Source: Streptomyces sp. Ag109_O5-1
GTDB taxonomy: Bacteria; Actinomycetota; Actinomycetes; Streptomycetales; Streptomycetaceae
Direction: 5' to 3'
DNA: 64,000 nucleotides
Assembly (NCBI RefSeq): GCF_003814875.1
Contig: NZ_RKQF01000001.1
Span: 2,046,001-2,110,000, forward strand
Positions within the stretch are counted from its first letter, which is position 1. Every line of letters starts with the position of its first letter. Position numbers and translations under genes: made by a program. Positions 59,380 to 64,000 of the stretch are shown here, in pieces. The notes under the pieces are model-generated. The model did not search any database and was not told where the DNA came from. It saw only the letters and a list, made by a program, of their open reading frames with translations.

Positions 59380-60640
59380 GAGTGTCTGCCCTTCGTTCGT
59401 GTGGTGCGGGCCGGGGGCCGGTCGGGGACGGTCGCTCGAACCGGTGCAGGTCGCCGATGGGTTCCGCGGAAGGCCCCCAGCTCAGCGCGGGGATATGCGC
59501 GTTGACCAGTTCGCCGTCCTCGCGCAGCACCGCGGAGGAGGGGTGGTACATGTGCAGCAGGGGGTCGTTGTAGTGGTCGAAGGCGGAGTGGGTGTCCATG
59601 CGGTAGGCGAAGTCGTTGTCCTCGCCGCCCCAGCCCTCGAAGCGTTCATCCATTCCGCCGATCCGGTGGAAGGCGCTCGTGCGGACCCAGACGCAGCACC
59701 CAGGCGGGCGCCGCAGCACGAAGGCCCGCAGATGATCCGGGTCCACCTCGGCGGCCCGCCGCCACAGCCGCTCCTCGATCGCCCAGGAGGTGGCGGCCTC
59801 GTCGAGGCACCACATGTCGCGGTAGCTGAGGTGTCCCATGGCGCCGGGCTGGTGGAAGCGGGCGACGTTGCGGGCGATGAAGTCGCGGTCGACCAGCGCG
59901 TCCGCGTCCAGGATGCAGATGATCTCCGCTCGTCCCGGCGTGTTGACCACGCCGGCGTTCACCGCCCAGGACTTGTTGAAACTGTCGGGCTTGCAGGCGA
60001 AGAGATAGTGGTCCGCGTGGGGCAGGACGGTGTCGCGCCATCGCGGGGTGCCGTCCGACTCCACCACCGTGACCTCGTAGAACGCCCGCGGCACGGACTG
60101 GTCGCGCAGGGCCTGCAGGCAGGCCAGCAGGTTGCGCAGCCTCAGCCCCGGACCCCGGTCGCGGAACGGCACCACGACACGGACCTGAGGTTCGTCGCCG
60201 GGCCCGAGTCCGTCGCCGGGTGCCCGCGTGCCGAGCCGCTCCGGCCTGACCACGGCCTGGCCGGTGCCGTCGTAGTGCCGCCCGAGGTGGTAGCCCAAGC
60301 GGGAATTGGACTCCGCCGCCCAGGCCCGCCCGAAGAGGGTTTCGAGGGCCTCTCCGCCGCCGTCGGCGGCGAGTTCGACCAGCCGCGTGTGCAGGGCGAG
60401 GCGCACCGCGGGGTCGGCCGGGCGCTCCCGTAGCTCGCCGACCAGGCACGAGGTGGTCTCGTCCCCGGTCTGCTCCGCCGCCGCCACCACCGCCTCGCGG
60501 TAGGACAGTCCCCGTTCCCAGTAGAAGATGCTGGCCTCGCGGGCCTGGGGGTCGAAGTGGACGGCCAGCGTGGTGACGACGGCCGTGGCCAGGGGTTCGG
60601 GATCAGTGGGGGTCATCGTTGCCACTGGGCGTCCTTCCAT
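59369..60640 (-). CDS. GT2-type glycosyltransferase (ValG-like)
   Basis: 423 aa. An N-terminal ~135-aa region precedes a GT-A domain: VRVVVPFRDRGPGLRLRNLL, DSFNKSWAVNAGVVNTPG, the DxD motif in IICILDADALVDRDF (near 245) and the Glyco_transf_7C motif IGGMDERFEGWGGEDNDFAY (near 335-350). The arrangement resembles the validamycin glucosyltransferase ValG, which adds glucose to validoxylamine. It starts at 60640 (alternative ATG 60616) and overlaps the oxygenase gene at its 3' end. It probably glycosylates the cyclitol product. Confidence 0.82.
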   Translation of the reverse strand: MEGRPVATMTPTDPEPLATAVVTTLAVHFDPQAREASIFYWERGLSYREAVVAAAEQTGDETTSCLVGELRERPADPAVRLALHTRLVELAADGGGEALETLFGRAWAAESNSRLGYHLGRHYDGTGQAVVRPERLGTRAPGDGLGPGDEPQVRVVVPFRDRGPGLRLRNLLACLQALRDQSVPRAFYEVTVVESDGTPRWRDTVLPHADHYLFACKPDSFNKSWAVNAGVVNTPGRAEIICILDADALVDRDFIARNVARFHQPGAMGHLSYRDMWCLDEAATSWAIEERLWRRAAEVDPDHLRAFVLRRPPGCCVWVRTSAFHRIGGMDERFEGWGGEDNDFAYRMDTHSAFDHYNDPLLHMYHPSSAVLREDGELVNAHIPALSWGPSAEPIGDLHRFERPSPTGPRPAPHERRADTHVS

Positions 60641-60667
60641 TCGTCTCGTCGGGCGGATGCGGGGCCC

Positions 60668-61828
60668 TCATCGGTCCCACCAGCGTTCCGCATCGGCCGC
60701 ACGGCGTCTGGCGGCGGTGCCGTGCTCGTAGGGCAGGCTTCCGTCGGGCATGCGCACCACCTCGACGTACAGTCCGATCGCGGTACGGACGTACACCCAG
60801 CGGTCGCCGGTCAGCGGCCCGTCCGGGATCGTCTCGGGGGCGCCGAGCACCGCACAGCCGGGCTGTGCAGCCAGGTACGCTGCCGCCGCGTCCACGTCGT
60901 CCACGTACAGCGCTAGGTGGTTGCCTCCCAGGTCGCTGTTGCGCGGCCAGTGGCGGCGCGCGCCGGGTGAGCCGACAAAGCAGTTGAGTTCGACGTTGTC
61001 GGTGGGGCCCATGCGTAGGGCCGCCTGGTGCATGGTGCCGCCTGGCGGCACGCCCAGGGCGGCGGCCAGGTCCGGGGCCGTGAGGTCGGCCGTCGTACGG
61101 TAGAGCGGTTCGGCGCCCAGGACCTCGGTGAAGAAGGCCTCGGCCTGGTCCAGGTCGGCCACCGTGTAGGCCAGGTGGTCCACGTTGCGGGCCCCAGCCA
61201 GCCGGCCGGCCGTACCGGACCCGTCGTCGCGGTTGCTCCACAGCGGGCACGGACCGAAGCGGCGTGCCGGTGTGTGCCGTTCGTACGGCAGCGAGGCGGG
61301 CACCGAACGCAGTTCCAGGGGTATGCCCCAGGGAGTGGTCACCCTGACCCACCGGCTCCCCTCCCCCGGCAGCCCCGCGGGCACCGTCCGTACCGGCCCG
61401 AAGGGGCGCCAGGGACCCCGGTCCCGCAGGTCGCGGAGCGCGGCGTCCACGTCCGTCACGTACAGGCCCAAATGCATGCCGCCCACGTCGTGCGGTCGTG
61501 GCGGTACGGCACGGTGGTGGGGCGACCGGTAGGCGAAGAGCTCCAGGTTCGTGGTCGGTCCGAGGCGCACCAGGGCTATCTCCGCGACCGCCCGGGGATG
61601 GACGTCGAGGTGTTCGCGCATCCAGTCGTCGTCGTGGGCCATCGGGGGGAGGCGGTAGACGAGTTCGCCGCCCAGTACCCGCACCGAGAAGTCGATCGCG
61701 CTGTCGAGGTCCGGCACCGTGCAGGCCATGTGGTCGACCCGGCGGGCACTCGGCACGCCCGGCCGGGCGGCGGACGTCGAGGACTTCAGGGTCCTCGTGC
61801 CGTCGGAGGCGCTCGTGTTCGTCGTCAC
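60668..61828 (-). CDS. Tandem VOC-superfamily protein (cyclitol epimerase candidate)
   Basis: 386 aa from a GTG at 61828 that overlaps the reductase stop (GTGA), with GAGGAG upstream. Two vicinal-oxygen-chelate units are visible. Unit 1 has RRVDHMACTVPDLDSAIDFS, NLELFAYRSP, GGMHLGLYVTDVDAA and GIPLELR. Unit 2 has RNVDHLAYTVADLDQAEAFF, NVELNCFVGSP, GNHLALYVDDVDAA and GLYVEVVRMP. Each unit offers the expected His/Glu metal ligands. 2-epi-5-epi-valiolone epimerases (CetB, ValD type) are VOC proteins, so epimerisation of a C7 ketocyclitol is the best guess; a dioxygenase or resistance function is possible. Confidence 0.75.
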   Translation of the reverse strand: MTTNTSASDGTRTLKSSTSAARPGVPSARRVDHMACTVPDLDSAIDFSVRVLGGELVYRLPPMAHDDDWMREHLDVHPRAVAEIALVRLGPTTNLELFAYRSPHHRAVPPRPHDVGGMHLGLYVTDVDAALRDLRDRGPWRPFGPVRTVPAGLPGEGSRWVRVTTPWGIPLELRSVPASLPYERHTPARRFGPCPLWSNRDDGSGTAGRLAGARNVDHLAYTVADLDQAEAFFTEVLGAEPLYRTTADLTAPDLAAALGVPPGGTMHQAALRMGPTDNVELNCFVGSPGARRHWPRNSDLGGNHLALYVDDVDAAAAYLAAQPGCAVLGAPETIPDGPLTGDRWVYVRTAIGLYVEVVRMPDGSLPYEHGTAARRRAADAERWWDR

Positions 61829-62748
61829 AGGGTGCTCCTCGTGATCGGGGCGGTGTGCCGGTCGATGAGGAGGCGGCTGCCCTCGCGCACGGTGCGCGGC
61901 AGCAGCCCTGCCGTCGCCGGGTGCGTCCCGAACAGCCCGCTGGACAGGCAGGTAGAGGCGGGGCGGCCGGCGTAACGGCCGCTCGCCCGCGGCTCCGCCA
62001 CCACCAGGTCGGGCGCGGCGCCGAGTTGCCCGGCGATGACGGCCGCCCAGTCGGCGCGGGAGATCCGGTCCGGGCCGCCGAGATGGAGCAGCCGGGGTAC
62101 CGAGTCCGCCGAGACGAGCGCGGTGGTCGCCGCGACCACGTCGTCGATGAGCACGGGGGTGGTCCACTGGTCGAAGGGGACGGTCACGGGCTGGTCGGCC
62201 CGGAGGCGGTGCACGCAGGCGGCGAAGAAGTTGAGCCACTTCGGGGTGTCCGCGGGCTCCCATCCGTAGATCAGGCTGACGCGCAGCAGGGTCACGTCCG
62301 GCAGGTCGGCCAGGATCCGTTCGGCGGCCAGCTTCGCGCGCCCGTAGGCGTTGGCGGGGCGGGTCGGATCGGACTCGTCGGGTGCCTCGGCCTCGCCGTC
62401 GAAAACGTTGTCGGTGGAGATGAAGACGACGCGCCGGTCCCCTGCCGCCCGCACCACCTGCCGGGCGGCCTCGGCGTGGCCGTGCATCGCCTCCTCGGGG
62501 TGCTCCACGCACCAGGTCACGTCCGAGGGGCCATGCACGAGGACCACGGCGTCCGCGCCCGTGGCGTCCAGCGCGCGGCCGAAGGCCCCGTCCTCGGTGA
62601 TGTCGAGCCGGATCCAGTCCGGAGCGGTGTCGCCGCCCTCGGGTCCGGGAGGCGTCCGCGAGGCGAGGACCGCCGCGTCGCCCGACCGGGTGAGGTGACG
62701 GGCCAGCGCGCGGCCCACGAATCCACTGCCGACGACGAGCGTCCTCAT
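61825..62748 (-). CDS. RmlD-like NAD(P)-dependent reductase/epimerase
   Basis: 307 aa, start fixed by ATGA overlap with the kinase gene (62745-62748). The Rossmann motif LVVGSGFVGRALARHLTRSG, catalytic Ser/Thr in FISTDNVFDGEAEAP and YGRAK (YxxxK) match extended SDR/RmlD_sub_bind proteins. FDQWTTPVLIDDVVAATTAL and RLLHLGGPDRISRADWA are typical C-terminal substrate-domain blocks. It should reduce a keto sugar or keto-cyclitol. In context it may reduce a valiolone- or valienone-type intermediate. Confidence 0.82.
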   Translation of the reverse strand: MRTLVVGSGFVGRALARHLTRSGDAAVLASRTPPGPEGGDTAPDWIRLDITEDGAFGRALDATGADAVVLVHGPSDVTWCVEHPEEAMHGHAEAARQVVRAAGDRRVVFISTDNVFDGEAEAPDESDPTRPANAYGRAKLAAERILADLPDVTLLRVSLIYGWEPADTPKWLNFFAACVHRLRADQPVTVPFDQWTTPVLIDDVVAATTALVSADSVPRLLHLGGPDRISRADWAAVIAGQLGAAPDLVVAEPRASGRYAGRPASTCLSSGLFGTHPATAGLLPRTVREGSRLLIDRHTAPITRSTL

Positions 62749-63809
62749 GCGTCGCCTCCGGTACCCGCGGTCAGGAGCGGCGTGCGCGCCAGCATGCGTG
62801 CCATCCCGATGAGGCAGTGGTCGTCGTCCGCCGCGCCCAGTGCGAGCATGCCGCGTATCTCCCGGTCGGTGAGTCCGAAACAGCCCAGCCTCGTCAGTTC
62901 GTCGCCGAGCAGAGTGATGAACCGGTGCCCCACCGCCACGGCGAAGCCGCCGATGAACAGGTAGCGCCGTACCCCGATCGCCGTGAAGATGCAGTTGACC
63001 GCCTGGGCGAGGGGGACGAGGCAGGTGCGCAGCACCTGTGTGGCGAAGGCGTCGTCCGCGCGGACGGCACGGGCCAGGGCCTCGTTCGTGATGCCCGCCG
63101 GATCGCCGGCCGAGGGCCCGGCGAGTGCGGAACAGCCGAATCCCGCCGGGTCGGCCACCGCGGCCCGGCGGGCGGCGAGCAGCACGCCGCGACCGGACAC
63201 CATCCCGCCGAGGTGCCCTCGGCCACCGCATTCGCAGGGCAGGGCGTCCTCCCGGGGGTCGACGCGCCAGTGCCCGATCTCGCCGCCGTGCCCGGAGTCC
63301 GAGATCAGCACCTCCCCGTTGCGGAACACCTTGTGCCCGATTCCCGAACTGACCGTGATCAGGCAGAAGGGCTCCGGCTCGGCGGCCGCGTAGCGCCAGG
63401 CGGCGGCGGTGAGGTCATTGGCCACGACGACCGGCACGCTCAGCCGCCGGGTCAGGATGTCCGCGATGGGCAGCGGGGCCGCGGCTCCGCCCCACAGCGT
63501 GGGCCCGGCCAGCACGGTGCCGCCCTTCGTCATCGGCCCGGCGAACGAGACGCCCACCGCGCTCGCCTCCGCTCCTTCGGGGGAGCCGAGGTAGTCCTCC
63601 AGTTCCCGGGTGAGCTGTCCCACCACCCGGTCCTGCAACGTCTGGGCGGGTAACTCCCGGTAGCGGTCCAGTCCTTCGGTCGCCACACGGCGGACCGACT
63701 CGGCCGATCCCGCCCCTTCGGCGATGCGGCCGATCCGCAGCGTCGTACCACCCAGATCGGCGACGACGTACGCGCGCCGGACACCGGCCGCCCCGGACAC
63801 CGCGGTCAT
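62745..63809 (-). CDS. ROK-family kinase (cyclitol kinase candidate)
   Basis: 354 aa from the ATG at 63809, overlapping the upstream nucleotidyltransferase stop. It has the ROK phosphate motif YVVADLGGTTLRIGRIAE, substrate Asp in VVVANDLTAAAWRYA, ITVSSGIGHKVFRNG and the metal/substrate block GHGGEIGHWRVDP followed by CECGGRGHLGGMVSG. The C7-cyclitol kinase ValC belongs to the glucokinase-like kinases, so phosphorylation of a cyclitol C7 hydroxyl is plausible. The gene is translationally coupled on both sides. Confidence 0.82.
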   Translation of the reverse strand: MTAVSGAAGVRRAYVVADLGGTTLRIGRIAEGAGSAESVRRVATEGLDRYRELPAQTLQDRVVGQLTRELEDYLGSPEGAEASAVGVSFAGPMTKGGTVLAGPTLWGGAAAPLPIADILTRRLSVPVVVANDLTAAAWRYAAAEPEPFCLITVSSGIGHKVFRNGEVLISDSGHGGEIGHWRVDPREDALPCECGGRGHLGGMVSGRGVLLAARRAAVADPAGFGCSALAGPSAGDPAGITNEALARAVRADDAFATQVLRTCLVPLAQAVNCIFTAIGVRRYLFIGGFAVAVGHRFITLLGDELTRLGCFGLTDREIRGMLALGAADDDHCLIGMARMLARTPLLTAGTGGDA

Positions 63810-64000
63810 GAGGCGACACCTCCGAGTGCCGGATCCGGGTCGCACTGCTGCACGGTCCCGTCCTCCAGGACGATGGCCCCCTCCAGTCGGGCGCCCTCGG
63901 GGACCATCGTCCCGGGCAGCAGCACGCAGTCCCGCACGCTCGCCCCGGCCCCGACCGTGACGCCGGGATACACGACGCTCCGCTCCACGAGGCCGGCGTT
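63806..64000 (-). CDS. NDP-sugar-type nucleotidyltransferase, C-terminal part (5' end outside window)
   Basis: The visible ~64 residues (NAGLVERSVVYPGVTVGAGA, SVRDCVLLPGTMVPEGARLE, GAIVLEDGTVQQCDPD) form left-handed beta-helix hexapeptide turns typical of the C-terminus of GlgC-like nucleotidyltransferases. The frame continues to the right edge. In pseudosugar clusters a GlgC-like enzyme (ValB, AcbR) activates the cyclitol 1-phosphate. Overlaps the kinase gene by 4 nt. The catalytic domain is not visible. Confidence 0.7.
   Translation of the reverse strand, partial: NAGLVERSVVYPGVTVGAGASVRDCVLLPGTMVPEGARLEGAIVLEDGTVQQCDPDPALGGVAS

Noticed and set aside
57489..64000. Naming the operon a validamycin or acarbose cluster outright
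   Set aside because: The sugar-phosphate cyclase and the pseudoglycosyltransferase are not in the window, so only resemblance can be claimed.

Overview
The window is high-GC actinomycete DNA, almost certainly Streptomyces: coding sequence is strongly GC-biased, many starts are GTG or TTG, neighbouring genes are coupled by ATGA/GTGA overlaps, and the content is typical (SWIM/SNF2 pair, ROK kinase, HutC-type GntR, NarL-type two-component pair, RNase Sa-like enzyme, linear-plasmid-type partition genes). The density of insertion sequences and broken genes suggests a chromosome-arm or integrated-plasmid accessory region. No rRNA, tRNA or CRISPR array was seen.

Layout. (1) 1-12.5 kb is fairly ordinary: a membrane/coiled-coil protein cut by the window edge, a SWIM-SNF2 pair, a membrane protein plus ROK kinase, a decayed sugar-uptake locus (truncated binding lipoprotein, GntR regulator, Gfo/Idh/MocA oxidoreductase, two TTGTCCGGACA operators), a P450 stub and a sensor kinase/response regulator pair. 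(2) 12.7-18.9 kb has a ribonuclease remnant, then a plasmid-like replication/partition block (winged-helix protein, HTH protein, ParA, ribbon-helix-helix partner, second small ribbon-helix-helix protein). An IS5-type element splits a putative parS-like site there. (3) 18.9-24 kb is a nest of insertion sequences: two IS256-family 5' halves face each other across an ISAzo13-like element, next to small secreted proteins and a Tn3 scrap. (4) 24.5-32.3 kb holds two STAND NTPases: an NB-ARC/TPR protein with a small partner gene, and an nSTAND/WD40 protein. (5) 32.5-39 kb is a secreted-protein cluster (GH25 lysozyme, peptidoglycan-binding protein, DUF2690-like protein, RNase Sa-like ribonuclease), interrupted by a second ISAzo13/IS256 junction. 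(6) 39-49.5 kb has decayed genes and an integrase remnant, then a three-gene putative conflict system (495-aa unknown protein, EACC1-like protein, caspase-SF1 helicase fusion), followed by IS3, an ISL3 remnant and an ISL3-type MITE. (7) 49.7-64 kb has an MFS exporter and a GT-B glycosyltransferase, then IS5 elements and a small operon, then a tightly coupled minus-strand operon. That operon encodes a nucleotidyltransferase, ROK kinase, RmlD-like reductase, tandem VOC protein, GT2 glycosyltransferase, IPNS-like oxygenase and methyltransferase. It resembles C7-cyclitol (validamycin/acarbose-type) pseudosugar biosynthesis, but the diagnostic cyclase is not in the window.

Most interesting: the EACC1/caspase-helicase system with an uncharacterised third gene; the probable pseudosugar cluster; and two divergent ISAzo13-like transposons that both sit at the same codon of IS256-family transposase genes, which implies a transposon that targets other transposons.
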